From positions 101,536-155,716 of the forward strand of contig SZWC01004993.1 in NCBI GenBank assembly GCA_023375785.1: a DNA stretch of 54,181 nt. The letters run 5' to 3'. This DNA is from Penium margaritaceum (lineage: Eukaryota > Streptophyta > Zygnematophyceae > Desmidiales > Peniaceae). Shown in pieces: positions 9,148 to 19,100 of this stretch (position 1 is its first letter; every line of letters begins with the position of its first letter). The notes beneath the pieces were generated by a model, which saw nothing but the letters and a program-made list of their open reading frames with translations, had not been told where the DNA came from and searched no databases. The position numbers and the translations under genes were made by a program.

Positions 9148-11523
9148 GTGGCCAGCGAACGGTGGACTGAATCCACCATGGCGGAGCGAGGGACGTCGTC
9201 CGCAGCACCAACCCTGGTTGTCCGCTCTCACGGAGGAGAGGGAGCTCACAGGGAGGAAAGGACGCGTCCACGCCGTGCCAAGAAGGGTGAGTGCCATCGC
9301 TGTGGCCAGGAGGGCCACTGGAGACGGGATTGCACAATGGAAGCTGCGGATCTTGCCACAAAGGTGGCAGAAGGGCAGCAGACCAACGTGGCAGTCGCTG
9401 ACTCCGTACGCTCCATGAATGGGGCTGAGATGGCGGAACCCGAGGCAGGCGAGCGGCAGGCGTGTTTGGAGCAAGGAGGCTCCAACAGGTCCCAAAAAGG
9501 GGCCTGCTTCAACTGTGGCCAAAGGGGCCACTGGAAAGCGACGTGCACAGCGGAAGCCGTGGACTCCAACAAGCGCGTCGGGAGAGGACGGCAGGCCGAA
9601 GCAGTCGTTGACACGCCGTGCAGGAGCGATCAGCCTCAAGCTGCGAGGGCTGATGTGGTCGGGGACCACATGGCATGCCGTGGGTGTGCAACCTCCACAA
9701 CCTCCAAGAGGGAGCTCAAGGTGGAGCATCAAAATGGAGATGCTGCCGCTCATCACAACGGAGGTGATGTGCTCCGAGGAGGCAGAATGAGGGTGGAGGA
9801 GTCGGCCAAGAAGAGAGGCACCAAGGAGAGGAAGCTCCAAGTGCCTGACTTGGTGACAGGGGTGCTGTCCGTGAGTCGCCTCATCAAGGAGGGACTCGAA
9901 GTGACCTTCACAAGGAAGGGCTGCCTCATAAAAGAGGAGGGCAGCGGACGTGTCGTGGCACGTGGTACGCAAAAAGGAGGTGTGTACCTGGTACGTGCTG
10001 ACGTCCTCATAAGGGGCAACCGTGAATCCGGCGTGGGCAGCCGTCGGAGGAAGGAAGCGGTTGCAGCTGCGTCCAAGAAGGGGAGACCTGAGGACGCGGT
10101 GGACGGTGTAAAGGAGACCGTCCGGGCTGGACCGGTGGACCTGGACCACAGCGCACGCCATGCAACGGGCAGCCGTGTGATGGGTGCAAAGCCTCACAGG
10201 GAGGCAAAAGAGGGTGTCCAGGAAGCAAACCAGCCAAGGGAGAGCATGAATGGCAAACGGCCTGGCTCTCCTAATGGGCATAAAGGGCCCAATGCTGCAG
10301 GAGAGGTGAACCGACGCCACAAGGCAGGCCATAAGGGTGCTACCGAGTTCCATGGGGGAGCGATGGTGGCGGCTCGGAGGACCATGCAGCAAAAGGAGGG
10401 CGACATGAAGGTACGTCCTCAAGAGGAGTCCGAGGGGCTCCGTGCCTCGGCTAAGGGGGAGCTACTGCACCGACAAGATGGCCGAAACCCGAGAGCTCAA
10501 GTGCCACGACCGGGTGCCGACGCATCGCGTGTACAAGGCTCCACCTCAGGACTCGAGGAGGAGGAGAGTGGTGGCATGATGCCGCACTCTCAACCAGAGG
10601 ATGAAAGGCTCCGGGCTGCAGAGGTGGTGAACCGTGACCACGAGGCGGCTGATAAAGGGGTCGCCAAGTCTCAAGAGGAGGCGTTGGTGGCGGCACGGAG
10701 GACCACGCAGCACAGGGAGGACGCCATGAGGGCTGGTCCTCAAGCTGAGCCTGAGGGGCTCACTGCAGCAGTAGACCGGGACCAAGAGCACCACACGGCA
10801 GGAGGCCGGGCAGTGGGTGCACCGCAACAAAAGAGGACGGAGGTGGTCCGGAGAGCTGCGCAACAGGGGGAGAGCAAAGACACATGGCTGAGCTCTCCGA
10901 AGGAGCAAAACGCGCTCCGAGCGGCAACGGTGGTGGACCGCGGCTACAAGGCAGGCCAGGAGGGTGCTGCCAAGTCTCATGAGGAGGCGATGGTGGCTGA
11001 GCGGAGGACCAGGTTGCAGGGTGCGGTCAAAGTGTCGTCAGCTCCGAGTCCTCAAGATGGAGGGCAAGCACTCAAGGGGCATGCAACAGAGGGTGCGGCA
11101 GGTGTGTCGGCATCTCTGAATTCCGCAAAACAGGCGGATGATGCATGCAACATGCATGATGTGGGAGAGGGGAGTGAGACCTCTGCTTCTCCACATTCTC
11201 CAAAAGAGGAAGCGCAGGTGCATGAGGAGTGCGACACGGGAACTCAGACCAAGGGACCAGCACCAGAAGACCTCTCCATGAGGGGGAGGCATGCGCGTCG
11301 AGGACGTGCGGCGAGGCGGTGGCAGCAGCGCAGGCGACGGCCAGAGGAGCAGTCGCAGCTGCAGCATTGTGNAAGCCAGTTCAGGCGGTGCAGGCGGCAG
11401 CAGCTTGGGCAATGCGGCACGCACAAAGGCGGTGCCGGCAAGGACCAAGAGCAGCAGCATGGAGGCACTGCAAGAAGGCGGGGGAGATATGCAGCATGCT
11501 GGGCCAAGCTCGCAAAGTGCTGA
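9148..11523 (+). CDS. novel charged ORF with two CCHC knuckles and 60-residue repeats
   Basis: 791 codons, in frame with gag across one TAG. Two nucleocapsid zinc knuckles come first (CHRCGQEGHWRRDC about residues 50-63 and CFNCGQRGHWKATC about 119-132). A remnant of the copia protease/pre-integrase junction follows at about residues 231-295 (VLSVSRLIKEGLEVTFTRKG, then GTQKGGVYLVRADV); the protease DSG site is gone. The remainder has no known domain: it is rich in R, K, E, Q, A and G and contains three diverged copies of a ~60-residue repeat with the core AMVAARRT. An ambiguous base (N, 11372) falls near the end, and another frame stays open to 11830, so the true C-terminus is uncertain. The long antisense frame (9115-10422) is a composition effect. 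A role in RNA packaging or trans-complementation is inferred only. Confidence 0.65.
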   Translation: MASERWTESTMAERGTSSAAPTLVVRSHGGEGAHREERTRPRRAKKGECHRCGQEGHWRRDCTMEAADLATKVAEGQQTNVAVADSVRSMNGAEMAEPEAGERQACLEQGGSNRSQKGACFNCGQRGHWKATCTAEAVDSNKRVGRGRQAEAVVDTPCRSDQPQAARADVVGDHMACRGCATSTTSKRELKVEHQNGDAAAHHNGGDVLRGGRMRVEESAKKRGTKERKLQVPDLVTGVLSVSRLIKEGLEVTFTRKGCLIKEEGSGRVVARGTQKGGVYLVRADVLIRGNRESGVGSRRRKEAVAAASKKGRPEDAVDGVKETVRAGPVDLDHSARHATGSRVMGAKPHREAKEGVQEANQPRESMNGKRPGSPNGHKGPNAAGEVNRRHKAGHKGATEFHGGAMVAARRTMQQKEGDMKVRPQEESEGLRASAKGELLHRQDGRNPRAQVPRPGADASRVQGSTSGLEEEESGGMMPHSQPEDERLRAAEVVNRDHEAADKGVAKSQEEALVAARRTTQHREDAMRAGPQAEPEGLTAAVDRDQEHHTAGGRAVGAPQQKRTEVVRRAAQQGESKDTWLSSPKEQNALRAATVVDRGYKAGQEGAAKSHEEAMVAERRTRLQGAVKVSSAPSPQDGGQALKGHATEGAAGVSASLNSAKQADDACNMHDVGEGSETSASPHSPKEEAQVHEECDTGTQTKGPAPEDLSMRGRHARRGRAARRWQQRRRRPEEQSQLQHCXSQFRRCRRQQLGQCGTHKGGAGKDQEQQHGGTARRRGRYAACWAKLAKC
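10264..11070 (+). repeat. three diverged ~60-codon repeats in the novel ORF
   Basis: Repeat copies start near 10264, 10580 and 10895. Each begins with an SP/SQ-xx-E/N...LRAA-like segment, then V(V/N)(N/D)R, KAG or EAA, a GAxxSHEEA-type stretch, (A/L)MVAARRT, and a Q-rich tail. Spacing is about 315 bp, with non-repeated linkers between. The similarity holds at protein level more than at DNA level. Confidence 0.7.
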
Positions 11524-11929
11524 AGGTGTTGATAAATCAAAGGCACCAAAAGCACAAGCGGAGGCGATGGAGGATGCAAATGAAGATCCGAGGTCTCCGC
11601 TGACGGGGGAGGATGCCGCAAAAGGTGCGGATCTCCCATGTGAGGGGGAGCAAACTTGCAAGGAGGCAAGGGCTCCCAGGTCGTCTTCGGGAGGCGACCA
11701 ACTGTCGCGGCAAGCAGCAACACCAACACAGCAAAGGTCACAAGGCAGGCCACAGGGGCGCTGCCGGGTCCCGCACGGGGGCGCAAGTGACGACAGTGGG
11801 GAGCAAGGCGTCCGCCACTATGTGTTGTGATTGGTGCAGGGCAGCTGAGGGGAGTTGCTCAAAGTAGAAGCTTGGCCGGGCAGCGGAGCATGGCAGATGA
11901 TCAAGGACAGGGCATCATGGCTGCGGTGC

Positions 11930-11939
11930 AGGGGGAGAT
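11930..11939 (+). promoter_or_regulatory. polypurine tract of the non-autonomous copia element
   Basis: agggggagat directly precedes the 3' LTR (TGTTAG). The same word precedes the 3' LTR of the related element on the opposite strand (22827-22837). It would prime plus-strand synthesis. Confidence 0.75.
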
Positions 11940-12684
11940 TGTTAGAAAATTGTGCCCTTTGCCATGGCTGCCGTGGATGGTTTTCCTGGTTAGACCACTG
12001 GGGAGTGGTCGAACATCAAATCTGATTGCAGATTTGGATTCCTTGGAATTTCCCATGCAAGATCGAGCTTTGAATCGCTCGATTTGAGTGAGTATTCAGA
12101 AAGATAGCCCTGCCCGAAGGCCGGGTGGTCGGCGTGTGGAATCTGGGACTCCGTCATGGATGACGGGATAATTCCACCGCGGTGGTCCGAGTTCACGTCC
12201 AACGGGCTCCAAAGGCACCATGGCCATGAAGGAAGGGATGTAGATGGTCTCCTAGACCAGGGCGAACTTCCCCCCACGTTGGAGTGCCAGGAAGGGCGCT
12301 TCGACAAGCCACCGTCGAAGCGCCTTCCGTCACTCCCGTTCGTGGGCATGGTGGGCGGCTCCACCATGGGTTACTTCGACGGCCATAGCAGGGGCTATAC
12401 TGCTCCGTCTTGGGCGTGCTTGGATGCGTTGGAAAGCTCTGATCATAGGCTATAAGAATCTGATGTAATCTCACTGAAAATAACAACAATTCCCACTTCG
12501 ATTGAGTGCAACTGCTTGCGGCTCAATTTTGCCCATTCTTGACTGTGATCCTTGGACTCCACACTCTTCCACCTAGGTTCGCATTGGCAACTGAAGTAGC
12601 GACAACGTGCTCCACAGAAGGCCCAGGCATCCTCGTCGGTGCTCCCACTCCTCCTAGGGCACAACCAGGACAGAATTCCTGACA
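11940..12684 (+). repeat. 3' LTR of the non-autonomous copia element
   Basis: 745 bp, nine substitutions from 7982-8726. It ends CTGACA, followed directly by MULE transposase coding sequence on the other strand. Confidence 0.92.
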
Positions 12685-14052
12685 TTGCCTTATATTCTGC
12701 CGGAAGTGGTAGCAGCAGTAGGTATGATGAGCCCCGGGTAGCTCCTTCTCCACGGCATTCAGCAAACCTTTGTCACGGTCTGAAATGAAGACCGTGCCCT
12801 TCTCTGCCATCGTTGGATACGCTATCGCTAACTGCACCAAAAACCACTTCCAATTGTCTTCATTCTCCCCCTGGACCATGGCCCACGCCACTGGCACAGC
12901 ATTGTCGTTGGCGTAAAAAAAGTGACAGATGAGGAGCACCTGTTTGTGCCCGTTCTTGAGATGTGTGCCGTCCATCGTAAGGATTCGATGCGCGTGCTGG
13001 AACCCGAGGACAGTAGCACCTGGGGCGACAAATGCCCTCATGAACACGCCCTCCTTGTTCGCCTCCGCGACTGCATGCGTGTTCTGGTCCACACGCTTCA
13101 GCTGCATACCACGTGACATAATTTGTAAGGAACCCTAAACCATACATGGCAAAAAATTCTACACTGAAAATGTCAACAATACATACCTCTTCACAGTACA
13201 GTGGGAAAAGAATCCATGATAAGGCTTTGGGGCCGATGATGTCTTCCTGCGCCTAACTCTTTGCCTGGTACATCGTGTTCTTGTCGACCGCTTTGCCTGT
13301 GGCTTTGCGAACAACGGCAGCCAACGTCTTGACGTTAGCTGTGGGGTTCCGCTTCAGCGTCGACTCAATCTGCCGCGCCACCCACTTCACAGTCTTCACC
13401 GGGTCTCTGCGACCAACACCCGGGACACACTTGTGTCCGTCGACAAACTCATCCACCACGACACCAGCGCCATTTGGCGCCACATGGGCACGGAGTAGCC
13501 ACGGGCAACCTTTGTCCTTGAACTGCCCATACTGTGTAGTGAACCGCGTCTTCTCACTTCGCAGCCACCGAATAGTCATTCGGTTGGTGATGGCGTAGTC
13601 ATCCACTGCTGCGCGTGCCTCTACCATGTCACGGAACGACATCCCAGGGGGGAAAGTAGGCTCTGCCTTTTTGCGCTTTGGGGCCTGACCAGACACGTCA
13701 TCATCTGAGGACACTGCACCAGAAACATGGACATGGCACGATTGAAGGGACAGATGGATAACCTTACATTTTTCACACAAGGGGAAAACGGGACAGAATT
13801 TTTACCATCTACATGATTCGGGCGAGACAACCTCAGTGTGTCTCTTTCTTGTTCCGGCGAAATGAGGAGCACTTGACCACGTTGCTCATGCTCAAAGTGG
13901 TCGTCGTACATGAGGTTTCGGGTGGATGGGGTTTGGGGCACGAGACCTGGCTCGTTGAGGTGCAGGCGTGAGAAACGACAACTTTCAGGAAGCAGAGGAG
14001 CGTCGTCTGACCTACGCCTCCGGGACGCAGCCCACTGCAACTGGGCAGCCAT

Positions 14053-14813
14053 CTTGGACGACCTGGGTACAATACATGTAAAACTGAAATTAAATGCACT
14101 AGATACCCAGGCTCACTGGGCTCAGAGGCGTCAGCAAGCGCGTCCATGGCGCGCGGCAGGCGTGCGTGGTAGGTGTCTAATGAGCATGACGGAGCCTTGG
14201 ACCCTACTGTCGACAGCGGTCGAGAGTAGGGTCCAAAGCCGGACAACCCGACACCCTGGACAGGACGCTGGAAGGCGATAGTCTCCCCGCCAATCCTTCA
14301 CGCGTCATGTGCATGATAGAAAAAATAGACATCGTGGCACGGTTTCATGGGGGTTCGCCGTGCCTCCTCGTACATGCACGATATCCGACCCGATGAGTGT
14401 CATTGCCTTGCCTCGAGTCGGCGCATGGAACGTCGCGAAAGCGACGACTTGTCAACGGTGGACAGGCTGGCGGTTATTGACAACGACGGCCTGTTGGCTG
14501 ATTTTGCATGCTGTGGTTTACCGTTGGGAGTGCCGAATTGAAGGATGGGTTTCGTAAAAGGACGATCAGCCCTTGGTGAATACCGTTTACACAAACAGAA
14601 AGTCCGACAAGTTTCCTATGCATACATGTTAACCCCCCATAATACACTGGGCGTAGGGAGGGGTCGCTGACAAATTAAGCCATGCTCGCGACTCTATTGG
14701 AAAGTCTCAATTCTAGGTGAAAATGATCGCTGATCCCCACCCGGCCGTTGAAGAACAACGGACATTCAAGTTTTGCACATTCACCAACTTACCTTTTTGA
14801 TGAAATATTAAAT
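14053..14813. other. MULE 5' flank, no gene seen
   Basis: Upstream region of the transposase on the minus strand. Short frames on both strands show no domain. The transposase promoter should lie here, but I cannot point to a specific element. Confidence 0.4.
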
Positions 14814-15006
14814 ACCCATGTCCACCTCCGTGAAAAATGTACGCCATACCGGTATGGCGTACTTTTTTCGCCCGATGTGGACATGGCGCTGTTAAAACCG
14901 CCTACACCGCATATGGGGTTCTTTATTTTTAAGTACGTGGATATGGGGGACTTAAAATTCCGCATTTGGATATGGGAGGGTCCGCCCTTCGGGAATGTGG
15001 ATATGC
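14814..15006. repeat. right sub-terminal repeat block of the MULE
   Basis: Copies of tggatatggg or variants at about 14875-14887, 14909-14919, 14934-14949, 14966-14977 and 14994-15006, opposite in sense to the left block. One further copy near 14814-14828 is in the left-block orientation. The longest match to the left block is cccccatatccaYgta. Confidence 0.45.
14839..14862. repeat. 24-bp perfect palindrome
   Basis: gtacgccatacc followed directly by its exact complement, ggtatggcgtac, with no spacer. It is flanked by an A-run on the left and a T-run on the right, so the symmetry nearly extends further. It sits inside the right sub-terminal repeats of the MULE; gccatacc also occurs in the left block. 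Confidence 0.85.
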
Positions 15007-15194
15007 GAGCTATTTCGCCCTTGGTTATATGGCATTTCCGTCGTTACTTTTTTCATGTCATTCGTGCAACATGTGTATGCATAGTCAATTTTCCATGGAA
15101 AACCTTCATAGATGGCCAACATCGCCAGGCAATACCACTGAAGTTGTGCATTATTTTCTCCAGAATGTAAAAAAAATACACTTTGCATCGTTTT

Positions 15195-15199
15195 TCTAC
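15195..15199. repeat. target site duplication of the chromovirus (left copy)
   Basis: tctac, repeated at 29398-29402 immediately beyond the other LTR. This pairs the two LTRs as one insertion 14.2 kb long. Confidence 0.8.
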
Positions 15200-15873
15200 T
15201 GTAACGGGTCGTGTCTCAAGCTCCTGCAGTTAGGTCGTCGTCGGAAATTGCAGAATGGCATCCCGAGCTCGCTTGAGGGGCTTTCTCCTCCGGGTCACTC
15301 TTAAATATTTCAAGTCTCTGGAGGCTCATTTCCGATTTCACCTCGCTCCCTCGTCTGGATGCGAAACGAGGGGAGTATTACCTTGAACTCGTGAGTTCGC
15401 ACGAGTTTTCCGGTCTCGAAACTCGTGGTTCGTGCTAAACGAACTCGAGTTTCGTTTTTTACGCGTCGGCGTGAAATCGTCGCATGCGAGGCACGAACGC
15501 CGATTTTGCGCCAACATTTTGCCTTTTCTCGCGTCGCTCTCGCTTGTGCCTATCCCTCTTCCTCGCTCGCTCTTGTTGGCAAGGAGGGCGAGCGAGGGCG
15601 AGGGCAAAAGACCATGAGCCTCGTCCTCGAGGCCCTCATGGTCTCTCAGCCGCCGATCGAGCCACCAGCTCGATCGGCGGCTGGTGGCTTGCCGTTTGGG
15701 TGGACGGCTGGTCATCTGACCGGCCGCCAGCCACCGGCCACCCAGCCGGCCGGCCGCTAGTCGGCCGGCGGCCAGCGCGCATTAGCGACCACCCCTCGCA
15801 TTAGCGAGAGGTGGTTGCGAACCATACCCTCACTATTATGAGGTGGGAGGGCCGAACGGGCCCTCCCGATACA
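15200..15873 (-). repeat. 3' LTR of the chromovirus
   Basis: Plus-strand ends tgtaacggg...gataca. It contains a GC-rich block of gccggc words (about 15720-15775) and aligns with 28715-29397. The preceding purine-rich run on the minus strand is the polypurine tract. Confidence 0.82.
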
Positions 15874-15886
15874 TTCCTCCCCACTT
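15874..15886 (-). promoter_or_regulatory. polypurine tract of the chromovirus
   Basis: On the minus strand agtggggaggaa directly precedes the 3' LTR. Position and composition fit a plus-strand primer. Confidence 0.65.
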
Positions 15887-16189
15887 ATAATGAACCGTCC
15901 CGGTTCATGACCAAGAAGTGAGATTGCCCGATAGTTAGTCGTCAACATTGTGAAAGAAAATATGTAATTTCAATTTCCAGCTAGACATGAACATGTGCAT
16001 GGCACTTGGACCTAAGTTGCAGCTTGCCTCTCCCATTTAGGCTCGATCGTCCGCATGACAACCATGTTGGGCGTCCTCAACCTCCTATGGTCGCAGTCCA
16101 TGAATGCCGTCTTGTGAGAATGTTGTTCACTTTTCCCGCGTTCAGGTGGTGCCCCCTGCCACGCGCTGATATGTGGAAGCTACCTGCTC

Positions 16190-19100
16190 GCTCCAGCACT
16201 CGTTGACCACCCTTGTGGGCAACCGAGATTCGGGCTCCCATGAGTTATGTTCTGGTCCACATCTGGCCTGATGCACAAGGTATTTCCTATGAAATTACGA
16301 CCGGAGTGTACGCTCTCGGTGCTGGAGTAGGCGAAGAATCTTGTCTTGGCCGTTGGCAGCAAAGAGTGTCGAAACATGTGGTAGTGGTTGAACGGTTCCC
16401 TCTGCCATGTATGGAGCAAACAACCTCTCATGAAACACGTCATGTATCTTCACTCTTGACGGAAGGAGCATTTGGTATGCCACCGGCCCGATGCGTGCAA
16501 TGATGGTAAGCGACCCAATCCACTTCGGTAGAAGTTTTCGCGTCCCTGGTGACCTTTCTCGAAGGTTCTTAGTGCTGAGTAGCACTTTGTCACTGATGTC
16601 AAACGAGAACACACGGCGACTTTTGTTGGCATAAGTCTTTTGTCGTTACCGAGCAGCTTGAAGATGACCCTTCGCCTCTTGTAACCAGGAGTATATGCAC
16701 TCCGGCGAAGGCTTGAGCAGAAGGAACATGTCCTGCTGTACTCCCAATCTTCACCAATGAAGAGGACACCGATCATTGAACTGGATACCGACCATTGTTT
16801 AACACGAACAATGTGAACTGTGTGGACTCGTTCACCGAGTTGTTCACCACAAACTCTCCCAGTGCTAGGAATTCTTCCCAGTCATTCATGGTGGATTCCA
16901 CGTACATACAGAGTATCTGCTCATGAGTGCAATTCATGCGCTCTGGTTTTCCGTTCATTTGAGGGTGAAACACTGTTGATATTTGTGACTCACTACGGAA
17001 TTACTCTTGTATATTTTACCAGAACTTACTAGCATATATTCTTTCTCAATTGAAAATCATGCGCAACGCCAAGCCGTAATACTTTTCAACATTCTCAAAG
17101 AAGATACGAGCGGTCTCCACTACGTTCACATCCGTAGTTGTTGGAATGAAGTATGCTATCTTCGTAAGAAGATCGACAACCACTAGTATTGCATCATGGC
17201 TACGGGTCGTGTCCGGAAGACTAGCAATGAAGTCCATACTGACGCACTCCCATGGAGTCAGAGGGATGGGAAGTTGTTGGAGGAGTCCAACAAGCTTTTG
17301 TTACTAGCATTGTTCAGAAGACATGGGTGTATGTCATGCAATACTTACGGACACTGGCACTCCATCCTTGCCACTAATAGTGGTCCGAGAGTGCTTGTCC
17401 AGTCCTGCAACCAGAGGGTAATGGAACTGGGAGAGAATATTCACTCGAAGGTCTCTCGAGTCCGGCACAAAAACTTCCTCTCCGTGCCAGAAGATTCCTA
17501 CAGCCTCCACCAATACGTACTTCTCCAAATTCTGAGAGTCTTGAAACCAAGAACCAACATAGTATCCCATCTGGATCCTGTTTACAAAATCGTTGTAGTG
17601 GATAATCTCTTGGGATAGTTGCCGCAAAGGTACAAGGGGATTTGGTGTTTGTACTCTTGTTGTCGCAATGGCCATAAAACACACACAGACCTCGGTGGTT
17701 ATTTTGATTTTCACAGGCTGTTGACTTAGTGGACCAGCCACATTGATGCATCCTGGCCGAGAGAATCAGCTCAGGTATTCGCTCCAATGCGCCTGTCGTC
17801 TTGACATGTTTGGTTGCGTTTGGAAAAACACTAATGGTTTGTGGTCGGTCACGACCGTCACACCCCTCTCAGTGCCCTTGAGGTAGCAACGCCACATTTT
17901 GAAAGTGTGAACCACGACGAGGAGCTCTTGATCTCGAGTCGTGTACCACATCTCCATAGAGATGAGCTTCTAGCTCTCATTCATAACTGGGTGACCATTC
18001 TTCATGAGGATTGCTCCAAAACCTACTACTGAAATATCACATCGCACCTCCCATGGTTATGATGGATCAGGCAGAGCTACGACGGGTGCTGTGGATGGAA
18101 GCTCTTTGACTTTGAGAAAGGCGTTCTCGCAGTCAAATGTCCCATTCCAATGCACGTCTCTTCGCATGAGCCTGGTTAGCGGCGCTACCAAGGTCGAATG
18201 CCCTTGCATAAACTGTCAGAAGTAGTTTGCAAGGCCGAGGAAAGACGAATCTGTCCAATATTTTCTGGCGTGGTCAATCCACCACTGGTTGGACCTTTTT
18301 TGGGTCAACATGGATGCCGTCCTTTCCGACTATTTGTCCAAGGTATTCGAGCTCATCTTGTGCAAACTTGCACTTGCTCACTTTAGCGTAGAATTTTGGT
18401 TCCCAAAGGATCATGAGGACTTCGCGCATATGTCCGATGTGCTCTTCCATTGAATTGAAGAAAAAGAGGATGTTGTCCTGGTAAACCAAGATAACCAGGA
18501 TGCTTAGCGAATGTTTGGTTTAGTTCTCCTTGGAAGGTTGCCGTGGCGTTCGTATGCCCAAAGAATAAAACCCGGAACTGATAGTGTCCTATGTAAATTT
18601 GAAACGTTATTTTGTGCGCATCATCTTCCGTGATGCGGATGTGATGGTACCTTTGAGACAAATCCAAGGAGAAAAATATTTTTTCCTTGGAGTTGGTCAA
18701 ATAAGTCGTCAATCCACGGTAAGGGGACTGTATTTTTCACCGTCAGCTTGTTCAACGTCCGGTAGTCCACACACATGCGTAAACCATCGTCCTTTTTGTT
18801 CAAAAAAGGGATCGGCATACCGTACGGTGAGCTACTTGGCCCAATCCACCCTTTTGCAAGGTACTCTTTGATTTGGCATTCAGAATCATGGCTTTCTTCT
18901 CGACTAAGATGATACATGGGTCTAAACAGAGAAGTTACCCCTGGTTGCAGTGGAATTGTGTGGCCCATGCGTCGTTCTGGTGGAAGCCCAGGCGGTGGGC
19001 GTTGGAAAACATACAAAAAAATTGCCAATAGAGATTTGATCTGTTGTGGTGTGTCTTCCTTCACGTCATTATCCACTTCCTCTAGCTGAGCCAAGGAGTA

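Larger units (their letters stand above)
7982..12684 (+). mobile_element. non-autonomous copia-type LTR retrotransposon
   Basis: 4.7 kb, with two 745-bp LTRs that begin TGTTAG and end CTGACA. Flanking bases are ctgcc on the left and ttgcc on the right, a 5-bp target duplication with one change. Behind the left LTR is a primer site for initiator tRNA-Met of the half-tRNA type, and before the right LTR a polypurine tract. Between them lie a short gag, two zinc knuckles, a remnant of the protease/pre-integrase region and a long novel ORF. No integrase core, reverse transcriptase or RNase H is present. It must have been mobilised by another element; the 22101-27804 family is the natural candidate. 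Confidence 0.85.
6525..14052 (-). pseudogene. MULE/MuDR-type transposase, split by a copia insertion
   Basis: This was the DDE transposase that cuts and inserts the element. Exon 1 runs 14052-13805, exon 2 13713-13187, exon 3 13101-12685; introns of 91 and 85 bp have GT/AG ends and keep frame. Exon 2 holds the MuDR N-terminal DNA-binding region (MSFRDMVEARAAVDDYAI). Exon 3 holds the catalytic core (TMDGTHLKNGHKQVLL, then FISDRDKGLL). The reading frame is broken at 12685 by a copia element and resumes at 7981 with QKFGKQAGYWFWRLAHAL. A SWIM zinc finger (RTCTCGAWKEWG, PCAH), a GRP/basic segment and a CCHC knuckle (CGQKGHTKKKC) follow, ending at 6525. Defects: in-frame TAG at 13253-13255, a stop and probable frameshifts near 7711, TAG at 7458-7460 inside the SWIM finger, and the insertion itself. 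Confidence 0.9.
4148..15034 (-). mobile_element. Mutator-like (MULE) DNA transposon, interrupted by a copia element
   Basis: The element is defined by a MuDR-type transposase pseudogene on the minus strand and by related sub-terminal motifs in opposite orientation at each side: ccccatatcca-type words at 4176-4277 and tggatatgggg-type words at 14875-15006. The outermost similarity is ccatataccca near 4149 against the complement of the bases near 15030. Removing the 4.7-kb copia insertion leaves about 6.2 kb, a normal MULE size. I could not find the 9-bp target duplication, so both ends are approximate. Two small unrelated ORFs (4887-5198 plus, 5610-5954 minus) sit inside. Confidence 0.55.

Noticed and set aside
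9115..10422. 435-codon minus-strand frame opposite the novel ORF
   Set aside because: Antisense to a frame in register with gag and the zinc knuckles; lacks any motif and reflects codon composition.
7982..12684. Reading the two 745-bp repeats as independent solo LTRs
   Set aside because: Near-matching duplications (ctgcc/ttgcc), primer site, polypurine tract and the exact break in the transposase frame show one insertion.
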